A DNA stretch of 64,000 nt from Pseudomonas sp. AKS31 (lineage in GTDB: Bacteria > Pseudomonadota > Gammaproteobacteria > Pseudomonadales > Pseudomonadaceae): positions 634,212 to 698,211 of the forward strand of contig NZ_JAMLFX010000003.1 of NCBI RefSeq assembly GCF_023634765.1, given 5' to 3'. A program made the translations under genes and the position numbers. Below the pieces are notes generated by a model. That model was given only the letters and a program-made list of their open reading frames with translations, did no database searches and was not told where the DNA came from. Position 1 is the first letter of the stretch, and every line of letters begins with the position of its first letter. Shown in pieces: positions 45,191 to 53,641 of the stretch.

Positions 45191-48100
45191 ATGACACGGA
45201 TCGCAACGCCCATCAGCGAGATCAAGGAACACTACGATGTGATCGTTATCGGTTCAGGCTACGGCGGCGGCATTGCTGCCTCGCGCCTGTCCCGTGCCGG
45301 CAAACGTGTGTGCCTGCTCGAACGCGGTCGGGAAATCCAGCCCGGCGAATATCCCAACACCATGATCGCCGCCACCGAGGAACTGCAGGTGCATGACCCG
45401 GACGGCCATATCGGCTCACGCACCGGGCTGTTCGATTTGCATGTGAATGCCCAGCAGAACGTCGTGGTCGGTTGCGGCCTCGGTGGCACGTCGCTGATCA
45501 ATGCCAACGTTGCCCTGGAGCCGGAGCCCGGCGTATTCGACGATCCGCGCTGGCCGCAAGCGGTGCGCGAACACCGCGACACGCTGCTCAAGGACGGTTA
45601 TGCCCGCGCCCGGGAAATGCTCAAACCCAATCCCTACCCGAGCACTGCACCCAACCTGCCGAAACTCGACGCCAACAAGAAATCCGCGGATTACCTCAAG
45701 CAAGGCGCGCATTTCTACAAGCCGCCGATCAACGTGACCTTCGACAAACTGCCAAACAACCTCAACCATGTCGGCGTCGAGCAACTGCCGTGCAACCAGT
45801 GCGGCGACTGCGTGTCGGGCTGTAACAACAAGGCCAAGAACACCACGCTGATGAACTACCTGCCAGACGCCTGGAACCACGGCGCGGAGATTTTCTGCCA
45901 GGCCGAAGTGCGGCACCTGGAGCGCGACGGTGAAGGCTGGATCGTGCACTTCCAGTACCTGGACAGCGGTCGCGAGAAGTTTTCCGCGCCTACCTTGTTT
46001 GTGAAGGCCGACATCGTCGTGGTCTCCGCCGGCACCCTCGGCTCCACGGAAATTCTTCTGCGCACGCGTGACAAAGGCGTGGTGATGTCCGGCCAGCTCG
46101 GTGAGAACATGAGCGGCAACGGCGACATCCTCGGCTTCGGCCACAACTGCGAGCAGACCATCAACGGCATCGGTTTCGGTGCGCACCCGGCCAAGGAACT
46201 GCACCCGGTCGGCCCGTGCATCACTTCGGTCATCGACATGCGTACCGAAGGTGACTGGCGCAGCCGTATGGTCATTGAAGAAGGCTCGATCCCCGGCGCC
46301 CTCGGCCGGCCGATGGTGCCGGCCATGGCCGGGTTTGCCGAGATGATCGGAGTGGCCACGGATGACAGCTTCAGCGGCAAGGTCAAATACAAGGCGCGTG
46401 AAGCGGAAAGCTTTCTGCGCGGCCCGTATTACGGCGCACTGCACAACATGCAGACCTACCTGATCATGAGCCACGACAGTGGCCAGGGGCGGATGGTCCT
46501 CGATAACAAGGATCAGCTGCGGATCGATTGGCCGGGCGTTGGCGAGCAGGAGAACTTCAAACTCGGCAACGAACGTTTGCAGCAGAGCACCAAGGCGCTG
46601 GGCGGGGTCTGGGTGGAAAACCCGATATGGACCAAGCTGCTCAAGCACAGCATCGTCTCGGTGCACCCTTTGGGCGGTTGCGTGATGGGCGAAGACGCGG
46701 CGCAGGGCGTGGTCAATCACAAGGGCCAGGTGTTCAGCGGCGCCAGTGGCACCGATGTTTACGCCAATCTCTACGTGACCGATGGCGCGGTGATTCCGAC
46801 GTCGCTGGCGGTTAATCCACTGCTGACCATCTCGGCTGTGAGTGAGCGCAACATGGGCCTGCTCGCCGCCGACCGTGGCTGGCAGATCGACTACACGCTG
46901 CCTTCGGCGCCGCGCAAACAGGTGGCACCGCCAACCCTCGGCGTGCAGTTCACCGAAACCATGAAAGGCTATTTCTCCCGGGCTTTCACCGCGGCGCAGA
47001 GCACCGATCTGAAAGTCTATGAAGCGGCGGCCAAACGCGGCGAGGCGGACAACTCGCCGATCGACTTCACCCTGACCATCACCGCCAACGACCTTAACCG
47101 GATGATCAAGGAGCCGGAACACGCAGCAACCATTGTCGGCACGGTGATTGCTCCGGCACTGTCGCCACAACCGCTGACCGCCAGCAATGGCGTGTTCAAC
47201 CTGTTCGAGCAATTCGAGCAACAGGTCGATACGCGCCACATGAAATACGACATGAAACTGACCGCCGAGGACGGTAACGACTATTTCTTCAGCGCCTTCA
47301 AAACCGTGCCGGAAGACAACGGCGTGCTGAATATCTGGCACGACACCAGCACGCTGTACGTGACGCTGTATCGCGGGCCGGACAAGTCGGGCGAGGTGAT
47401 CGGCTCCGGGGTGATGCACATTCATCCGACCGATTTCGCCAAACAGATGACCACCATGAAAGTGCTCAATGCGCGCAACGAACGCGAGCGCATTGAAGGC
47501 CTGGCGCGTTTCGGCAAGTTCTTCGCCGGGATCCTCTGGGAGAGTTACGGCGGGGTGTTTGCCGGGGATATCTACTTCAATCCCGACGCGCCGCCCCGGT
47601 TGAAACGGCCCTTGGATGCGCCAACCCCGGCAGTGCATTTCTTCCCTACCGAGGATGGCGTCGAACTGCGCCTGACCCGTTACCAGGCCGGCAGCAAAGG
47701 CCCGGTGATGCTGGTGCATGGTCTGGGCGTGGGCTCGAATATCTTTTCCACCGACACGATTCAGACCAACCTGTTGGAGTACCTGTGCAAGCACGATTAC
47801 GACGTCTGGCTGCTTGATTTTCGCGTGAGCATTCTGCTGCCGGCGAGCAAGAAGGAGTGGAACGGCGACCAGATCGCCCGATACGACTTCAAGGCGGCCA
47901 TCGCGCAGATTCAGCAGGAAACCAACGCCCGCGATGTGCAGTGCGTGGTGCATTGCTACGGCGCAACGACCTTCTTTATGTCGCTGCTCGCCGGATTGCA
48001 GGGCGTGCGTTCGGTGGTCTGCTCGCAGATTGCCGCTGACACCGTGGTCGCCACTGCCACAGGGTTGAAGGCCGGATTGCACCTGCCGGGCATGCTCGAT

Positions 48101-48643
48101 GCGATCGGCATCAAGTCGATGACCGCTTACGCCGACAGCAAGGAAAACTGGTTCAACAAACTTTACGACAAGGCCCTCAACGGCTACGCGCGGATCGAGG
48201 CGCAGGGTTATTGCACCAACCCGGTGTGCCACCGCATCACCTTCATGTATGCGTCGCTGTATCGCCACGACACCCTCAACGAAACCCTGCACGACAACCT
48301 GCACGAGCTGTTCGGCGAGTCGAACATCGAGACTTTCGAGCACCTGGCGCTGATCGTGCGCAAAGGGCACCTGGTGGACTTCAAAGGCAACGATGTGTAC
48401 ATGCCGCACTTTGATCGGCTGACCATGCCGATCTGCTTTATCAGCGGCGCCGACAACCAGTGTTACCTGCCGGAAAGCACCCTCAAGACTTACCAGCGTT
48501 TGTGCGAAGTCAACGGGCCGGAGCGCTACAGCCGGCAGGTGGTGCCGGGCTACGGCCATATCGACTGCATGTTCGGCAAGAATGCGGTGGTCGATGTGTA
48601 TCCGATCATCCTTGAACACCTGGAGAAAACTGCCCTCGGCTGA
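45191..48643 (+). CDS. GMC oxidoreductase (cholesterol-oxidase-like) fused to an alpha/beta hydrolase
   Basis: 1150 residues. Residues 14-570 are a GMC flavoprotein: VIVIGSGYGGGIAASRLSRAG (FAD), VGCGLGGTSLINANVALEP, and the catalytic pair in VHPLGGCVMGED and LAVNPLLTIS as in cholesterol oxidase. Cysteines 201, 204, 207 and 211 form a ferredoxin-like CxxCxxCxxxC. A middle region (about 590-800) has no motif I know. Residues 835-1150 are an alpha/beta hydrolase (VHGLGVGSN, elbow VVHCYGA, end YGHIDCMFG) with Cys922 where Ser is usual. No signal peptide. AGAGGAA precedes the ATG. It probably oxidises a hydrophobic alcohol freed by its own hydrolase; the substrate is unknown. Confidence 0.88.
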   Translation: MTRIATPISEIKEHYDVIVIGSGYGGGIAASRLSRAGKRVCLLERGREIQPGEYPNTMIAATEELQVHDPDGHIGSRTGLFDLHVNAQQNVVVGCGLGGTSLINANVALEPEPGVFDDPRWPQAVREHRDTLLKDGYARAREMLKPNPYPSTAPNLPKLDANKKSADYLKQGAHFYKPPINVTFDKLPNNLNHVGVEQLPCNQCGDCVSGCNNKAKNTTLMNYLPDAWNHGAEIFCQAEVRHLERDGEGWIVHFQYLDSGREKFSAPTLFVKADIVVVSAGTLGSTEILLRTRDKGVVMSGQLGENMSGNGDILGFGHNCEQTINGIGFGAHPAKELHPVGPCITSVIDMRTEGDWRSRMVIEEGSIPGALGRPMVPAMAGFAEMIGVATDDSFSGKVKYKAREAESFLRGPYYGALHNMQTYLIMSHDSGQGRMVLDNKDQLRIDWPGVGEQENFKLGNERLQQSTKALGGVWVENPIWTKLLKHSIVSVHPLGGCVMGEDAAQGVVNHKGQVFSGASGTDVYANLYVTDGAVIPTSLAVNPLLTISAVSERNMGLLAADRGWQIDYTLPSAPRKQVAPPTLGVQFTETMKGYFSRAFTAAQSTDLKVYEAAAKRGEADNSPIDFTLTITANDLNRMIKEPEHAATIVGTVIAPALSPQPLTASNGVFNLFEQFEQQVDTRHMKYDMKLTAEDGNDYFFSAFKTVPEDNGVLNIWHDTSTLYVTLYRGPDKSGEVIGSGVMHIHPTDFAKQMTTMKVLNARNERERIEGLARFGKFFAGILWESYGGVFAGDIYFNPDAPPRLKRPLDAPTPAVHFFPTEDGVELRLTRYQAGSKGPVMLVHGLGVGSNIFSTDTIQTNLLEYLCKHDYDVWLLDFRVSILLPASKKEWNGDQIARYDFKAAIAQIQQETNARDVQCVVHCYGATTFFMSLLAGLQGVRSVVCSQIAADTVVATATGLKAGLHLPGMLDAIGIKSMTAYADSKENWFNKLYDKALNGYARIEAQGYCTNPVCHRITFMYASLYRHDTLNETLHDNLHELFGESNIETFEHLALIVRKGHLVDFKGNDVYMPHFDRLTMPICFISGADNQCYLPESTLKTYQRLCEVNGPERYSRQVVPGYGHIDCMFGKNAVVDVYPIILEHLEKTALG

Positions 48644-48663
48644 CTGCAGACCGAGTCGAACGC

Positions 48664-48757
48664 TTCGCGAGCAGGCTCGCTCCCACAGGGTTTTGTGCCA
48701 GTCACAAAACCAGTGGGCATCCCCAATCCAATGTGGGAGCGAGCCTGCTCGCGAAAG
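48664..48757. repeat. REP pair (GTGGGAGCGAGCCTGCTCGCGAA family), inverted
   Basis: TTCGCGAGCAGGCTCGCTCC from 48664 faces TGTGGGAGCGAGCCTGCTCG from about 48732. It lies between the GMC and cytochrome genes. Confidence 0.9.
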
Positions 48758-48807
48758 CGGTGCATCTGGCACAACACCTCTCAGGTCTGCACAAGGAAAT
48801 GGATGAT

Positions 48808-50676
48808 ATGGACAGCTACATCCGCTGGTTTCAACGCTTCATCTGGCTAGGCATTGCAATGAACATGGTGTTCGCCATCCCCGCGCTGTTCGCGCCGGGG
48901 TTGCTGACATCGGTGGTCGGCCTGCCGCCGCAACTCTCCGATCCGTGGCTGGAAAACGCCGGGATGCTGCTGGTCGGCATCAGCGTGTTTTACATGCCGT
49001 CTGGCTTCAACGCGCCGCGCTACGTGGTGCATTCCTGGCTTTGCGTGCTGACGCGGTTGATCGCCGTGATCTTCTGGATCTACCTGATCAACACCAGCAC
49101 CCAGGGTTCGGTGTTCGTGCCGATGCTGATGGGCGATCTGAGCTTCTTTCTGATCCTCGGCATTTTGCTCTACCTCGGCACCACGCCAGAGAACCGGCCA
49201 TGGGCGTTGCTCGGCGATGGCTGGCGCGAGTGGCGTGCGGCGTGGCAGCGGCAATGGCAGAGTCACGCGTTCAAGGTCGGCACGCTGGTTGTCGTCGCGG
49301 TGCTGGGTTTTATCGGTTACCAAACCTGGTATCAGATGCTGCGGGTGGTGCCGGAGCAGGAATACGCCTCCGACGAAGACCACTACAAATACGCCGCCAT
49401 TGGCCTCGGCATCGAAGCGCGCATCCCGTATTACCTGTTCGCCGTGTTGCCGCAGATGTGCCCGGAGAAAATGCCCAAACCCGGTGGCTGGGAGGTTTTC
49501 GGTTTCCTCTTTGAAAACGGCAAGGACCTGCCGATCGGCATGGCCAAGCGGCAGATCGGCTACCCGACGGTAGAGCCGAACTGCGCGCTGTGCCACACCG
49601 GTTCCTACCGGGCCAATGCCAGCGACGTCGCCGTCAATGTGCCGAGCGCGCCGGCCAACACCCTGCAACTGCAAGCCTTCCAGTGGTTCGCCTACGATTG
49701 CGCCAGTGATCCGAAATTCACCACCGACGCGGTGATGGCGGCGATCAACAGCAAATTTCAGTTGGGCTTCTTCGAGAAGCTGTACAACCGCTACCTGATC
49801 ATGCCGATGGCGAAAACCGCTTTGCTCAAGCAGAAGCAGGCTTACGCCTGGCAGAAGCTGCGCCCGCAACAGGGCCCGGGCCGCACCGACACCTTCAACC
49901 CGACGAAAATGGTGGTGTTCGGCTTCCCGGATGACTCGACGATCGGCACCGTCGACCTGCCGCAAGTGTGGAACCAGAAACCACGCGAATCGATGTACCT
50001 GCACTGGGACGGCAATAACAACAAGATCCACGAACGCAACTACGCCGCCGCGATGGCCGTGGGCGCGACGCCGGAATCGGTGCTGCCGCCGAGCTTCAAC
50101 CGCGTGACCAACTGGCTGCTCGGGCACAAGGCGCCGGCGTGGCCGTGGGCGCTGGATCAGGCGAAAGTCGCCCAGGGCAAACCGATCTGGGAAGCCAATT
50201 GCGCCGCTTGTCACGACTTCGGACGTGCCGACACCGGGCAAGTGACCACCAACATCGATCAACTGGGCACCGATCCACATCGGCTGGACTCGTTTACCAC
50301 CGGTCTGGTGAACGCATTCCACACCTTCAAGAAACCGCCGTTCGATTTCGGCGCGTATCGCAAGACCCAGAGCTACAGCAACACGCCCACCGACGGCGTC
50401 TGGCTGCGCGCGCCGTACCTGCACAACGGTTCGGTGCCGACCCTGTGGGACTTGCTGCAACCGTCGGAAAAACGTCCGCAGGTGTTCATCACCGGTTCCG
50501 ACATTTACGACCCGGTCAACGTCGGTTTCGTCACCAGCGGCGCCCAGGCCAAAGCCTCGGCGGACTTCAAATACGACACGCGCCTGGAGGGCAATCACAA
50601 CAGCGGTCACCTGTACGGCACGAGCCTGTCGGACGACGACAAGCGTGCATTGATCGAATTCATGAAAACCCTGTGA
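48808..50676 (+). CDS. Membrane-anchored diheme cytochrome c
   Basis: 622 residues from MDSYIRWFQRFIWLGIAMNMVFAIPALFAPGLL. The first 190 residues hold about four membrane helices; a fifth (HAFKVGTLVVVAVLGFIGYQTWY) precedes a large periplasmic part. Two c-type heme sites are present, CALCH (about residue 262) and CAACH (about 465). The ATG at 48808 is used because AAGGAA is nine bases upstream; an ATG at 48799 would touch that site. The C-terminal domain resembles cytochrome c peroxidase-like di-heme proteins (LRAPYLHNGSVPTLWDLLQP). It likely accepts electrons from a dehydrogenase, perhaps the neighbouring GMC protein. Confidence 0.85.
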   Translation: MDSYIRWFQRFIWLGIAMNMVFAIPALFAPGLLTSVVGLPPQLSDPWLENAGMLLVGISVFYMPSGFNAPRYVVHSWLCVLTRLIAVIFWIYLINTSTQGSVFVPMLMGDLSFFLILGILLYLGTTPENRPWALLGDGWREWRAAWQRQWQSHAFKVGTLVVVAVLGFIGYQTWYQMLRVVPEQEYASDEDHYKYAAIGLGIEARIPYYLFAVLPQMCPEKMPKPGGWEVFGFLFENGKDLPIGMAKRQIGYPTVEPNCALCHTGSYRANASDVAVNVPSAPANTLQLQAFQWFAYDCASDPKFTTDAVMAAINSKFQLGFFEKLYNRYLIMPMAKTALLKQKQAYAWQKLRPQQGPGRTDTFNPTKMVVFGFPDDSTIGTVDLPQVWNQKPRESMYLHWDGNNNKIHERNYAAAMAVGATPESVLPPSFNRVTNWLLGHKAPAWPWALDQAKVAQGKPIWEANCAACHDFGRADTGQVTTNIDQLGTDPHRLDSFTTGLVNAFHTFKKPPFDFGAYRKTQSYSNTPTDGVWLRAPYLHNGSVPTLWDLLQPSEKRPQVFITGSDIYDPVNVGFVTSGAQAKASADFKYDTRLEGNHNSGHLYGTSLSDDDKRALIEFMKTL

Positions 50677-50701
50677 ACCCTTACGGAGAGAGGATTACGC
50701 C

Positions 50702-51946
50702 ATGTCACTGGTCAGTCATTGGGAACACGAATACGACAAGGTCAAACTGCGCATTCACGGCTTGTTCACGCGTATGGAAATGGCCTGGATGAAGCTCATC
50801 AGCGAGCTGGAGCCGCAGGAGTTTCAGGCCATCATCAAGTTGCTGCAGCGTGGGCATGATCAGGCGCATTACGTGCTGAAGAACGGCGAGTTGCCGGACG
50901 ACGAACCGAGCGTACCCTGGGAGTTGTCCCACGGTTTGTCGATCCTGCGCATCGGTAACGCCGCGCCGTTGCCGCAGTCCACCGATCAACTGGCGACCCG
51001 GGTACTCAAAGACGGCAGCCTGCTTGGCTGTCGTAAGTGGGAACTGCTGGATCTGCTGTGGAGCGAGGCGCTGTTGAAGTGGATCGAGAACCTGCGCCAT
51101 CACGCGACGTTCGGCACGGACCCGGCGGTGGTGCAAATGGAGCGCGACGTGACCCTGGCGATTGCCGGCGACTGGGGCACCGGGCCGTTCGACAGTCATG
51201 CGCCGGCGGTGTCGGTGGCCAATCAGATGCAACTGGCCCAGGCCGATTTCACCATTCACTTGGGCGATGTGTATTACGCCGGCAGTCACTCCCAGGAAGA
51301 CGTCGACATGGCCGGTTGGCCGCTGGGCACACACGGCTCGTTCACCCTCAATTCGAACCACGAGATGTACAGCGGTGCCCACGGTTATTTCAAGGAGCTG
51401 GCCAAGCGTTTTCCCGGGCAGCAGGGCACCAGTTACTTCGCCTTGATCAACGATGACTGGCTGGTGGTCGGACTCGATTCCGCGTACGCGTCCGATGCGA
51501 TGAACCTGTACATGGACGGCACCTTGAACGAGCCGCAGATCCAGTGGATGAAAGGCCTGCCGAAACGCAAAAAGCTCATGGTGCTCAGCCATCACCAGGG
51601 CTTCGATATTTCCGGGCACAACAAGACTGCGCTCTATCAACCGGTGTGCGATGCACTGGGGCGCGAGCCGGATTACTGGTATTGGGGGCATCTGCACAAC
51701 GGCATTGTTTATGCGCAGCAGGGCGGTTTGCATGCGCGTTGCGCCGGGCACGGGGCGATTCCCTATGGCAATGCCAGCGAACTGAACGGGCATTCACGGG
51801 TGTTGTGGTCGGAGACCCAGGATGCCAATGACCCGGCATATCCGCTGCGGGTGTTGAACGGCTACGCGAAGATCCGGTTGGTGGGGGAGGAGATATTTGA
51901 GGAGTTTATTGGGGAGGACGGATCGGTGAGGTGGTCATCGAAGTGA
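50702..51946 (+). CDS. Calcineurin-like metallophosphoesterase
   Basis: 414 residues. The metal-binding motifs of the family are in order: AGDWGTG (about residue 157), HLGDVYYAGS (about 190), NSNHEMYSGAHG (the GNHE position has S-NHE), LSHHQGFD (about 297) and GHLHNG (about 326). There is no signal peptide. An N-terminal region of about 130 helical residues has no recognised domain. GGAGAGAGG precedes the ATG, 25 bases after the cytochrome gene, so the two are cotranscribed. The substrate is unknown. Confidence 0.85.
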   Translation: MSLVSHWEHEYDKVKLRIHGLFTRMEMAWMKLISELEPQEFQAIIKLLQRGHDQAHYVLKNGELPDDEPSVPWELSHGLSILRIGNAAPLPQSTDQLATRVLKDGSLLGCRKWELLDLLWSEALLKWIENLRHHATFGTDPAVVQMERDVTLAIAGDWGTGPFDSHAPAVSVANQMQLAQADFTIHLGDVYYAGSHSQEDVDMAGWPLGTHGSFTLNSNHEMYSGAHGYFKELAKRFPGQQGTSYFALINDDWLVVGLDSAYASDAMNLYMDGTLNEPQIQWMKGLPKRKKLMVLSHHQGFDISGHNKTALYQPVCDALGREPDYWYWGHLHNGIVYAQQGGLHARCAGHGAIPYGNASELNGHSRVLWSETQDANDPAYPLRVLNGYAKIRLVGEEIFEEFIGEDGSVRWSSK

Positions 51947-51965
51947 TGCGGTGAGTGTTCTGACG

Positions 51966-52058
51966 CTATCGCTGGCAAGCCAGCTCCCACAGGTTTTGCG
52001 GTGTACACGGAATCTGTGAACACCATCAACCACTGTGGGAGCTGGCTTGCCAGCGATG
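51966..52058. repeat. REP pair (GTGGGAGCTGGCTTGCCAGCGAT family), inverted
   Basis: CTATCGCTGGCAAGCCAGCT from 51966 faces TGTGGGAGCTGGCTTGCCAG from about 52034. It lies between the convergent phosphoesterase and gbcA genes. Confidence 0.9.
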
Positions 52059-52061
52059 CTT

Positions 52062-53357
52062 TTAGCCTTGGACGGGAACGCCTTTGAGGTACGGTGCTGG
52101 CTCGGCGCCAAGGTTGTTCAGCATCCGCTCGCTGTACCAGTCGACGAAGTTGACCACGCCAAACTCATAGGTCTTGGAATAAGGCCCAGGCTGGTAAGCG
52201 GTGGAGTTGATCCCGCGCTGGTTCTCTTCGGCCAGACGACGATCCTGATCGTTGGTCGCGTCCCACACCTGACGCATACGTTCCACGTCGTAATCGACAC
52301 CCTCAACCGCATCCTTGTGCACCAGCCATTTGGTGGTAACCATGGTTTCCTGCGCGCTGATCGGCCACACGGTGAAGACGATGATGTGGTCGCCCATGCA
52401 GTGGTTCCACGAATGCGGCAGGTGCAGGATGCGCATCGAGCCGAGGTCGGGGTTCTTGATGCGGCCCATCAGTTTCGCGCAGCCCTGTTTGCCGTCGAGG
52501 GTCATCGACACGGTGCCTTTGAGCAGCGGCATGCGCACGATACGGTTGCGCAGGCCGAAGCTGGCGTGGGCGTAAGGAATCTTCTCGGCTTCCCAGGCTG
52601 CGGCAGAAGCGGCGACGTGATCCTTGAACGCCTGATCGGCGCGCGGGTCGGTGACGTCGTCCCACTCCAGCAGGGTTTTCAGCAGTTCCGGGTGCGACGC
52701 GTTGCAGTGGTAGCACTCGCGGTTGTTTTCCAGCACCAGTTTCCAGTTGGCCTTTTCCATCAAGGTGGTGGTAATTGCCACCTTGGTGTTCTCCATGTCG
52801 TACGGTTCCATGTAATGGTTCAGCGTCGACAGGAAGTCATCGATGGCCGGTGGATTGTCCGCCAGGCTGATGAAGATATAGCCGCCAGCAGTTTTCACGT
52901 TCACCGGTTTCAGGCCGTATTGCTTCATGTCGAAGTCGGCGCCCATTTCGGTGCCGGCGAACAGCAGGCGCCCGTCCAGCTCGTAGGTCCACTGGTGATA
53001 GTGGCAGACCAGTTTGGCGACCTTGCCTTTTTCGCTGGTGCACAGGCGCGAGCCACGGTGGCGACAGACGTTGTGGAACGCGTGCACCACGCCTTCGGCG
53101 CCACGAATGACAATGATCGGGTTTTTGCCGACCTGCAGGGTCAGGTAGTTGCCCTTGGCCGGGATTTCGCAGGTCATGCCGGCGATCAACCACTCTTTCT
53201 GGAAGATTTCCTGCATGTCGATATCGAACAGCCGCTCGTCGCTATAAAACGGTTGTGGCAGCGAGAACGTGCGCTCGCGCTCCTGCAGCATCTGTGCGGT
53301 GGCCTTGCGTGCGGGTTCCAGCGGATCGCCCAGGCTGATTTTTGCGGTGACGTCCAT
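52062..53357 (-). CDS. gbcA: Glycine betaine monooxygenase, Rieske oxygenase subunit GbcA
   Basis: 431 residues from MDVTAKISLGDPLEPARKATAQML. The Rieske cluster ligands are in CRHRGSRLC and CHYHQWTYELDG (about residues 93-120), and the mononuclear iron site includes ENNRECYHCNASHPEL (about 205-220). It takes off the first methyl group of glycine betaine as formaldehyde, giving dimethylglycine, with electrons from GbcB. It is divergent from gbcB with a 284-base gap that holds candidate GbdR half-sites. Confidence 0.96.
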   Translation of the reverse strand: MDVTAKISLGDPLEPARKATAQMLQERERTFSLPQPFYSDERLFDIDMQEIFQKEWLIAGMTCEIPAKGNYLTLQVGKNPIIVIRGAEGVVHAFHNVCRHRGSRLCTSEKGKVAKLVCHYHQWTYELDGRLLFAGTEMGADFDMKQYGLKPVNVKTAGGYIFISLADNPPAIDDFLSTLNHYMEPYDMENTKVAITTTLMEKANWKLVLENNRECYHCNASHPELLKTLLEWDDVTDPRADQAFKDHVAASAAAWEAEKIPYAHASFGLRNRIVRMPLLKGTVSMTLDGKQGCAKLMGRIKNPDLGSMRILHLPHSWNHCMGDHIIVFTVWPISAQETMVTTKWLVHKDAVEGVDYDVERMRQVWDATNDQDRRLAEENQRGINSTAYQPGPYSKTYEFGVVNFVDWYSERMLNNLGAEPAPYLKGVPVQG

Positions 53358-53540
53358 CGATGTGATCCTCGAGGCCATTCTGTGTGGCCGATGAAAAGTG
53401 GCTGATCAGGGGTGCTACGCAAGGTGTAAAGGTTTCGTCTTGGTGTGAGGCGAGTGTGGGGCCGGCGCTGCCGCGAACCTTATCCATGGGCGACATGGTG
53501 CAATCTGTTCCCGACGCGCAACCCCCGGTGGTTGGGGGCT

Positions 53541-53576
53541 GGTCGCGATAAGTATGCCGATGTCGCGGATAGGTAA
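53541..53576 (+). promoter_or_regulatory. Candidate GbdR site between gbcA and gbcB
   Basis: GGTCGC at 53541 and TGTCGC-N8-AA at 53561-53576 are direct repeats 20 bases apart, reading towards gbcB (start 53642). The second copy matches the ArgR-type half-site TGTCGC-N8-AA exactly. GbdR is known to control both gbc genes. Confidence 0.6.
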
Positions 53577-53641
53577 ACGGGCGGTCTGCGCTATACGCAG
53601 AATCGCCACATGAAGGCCGACAGTCGGCCGTGGAGAACAGC

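Noticed and set aside
45416..48772. Open frame of about 1118 codons on the minus strand opposite the GMC-hydrolase gene
   Set aside because: Antisense shadow of the fusion gene; the composition is that of a mirrored G/C-rich frame with no recognisable motif.
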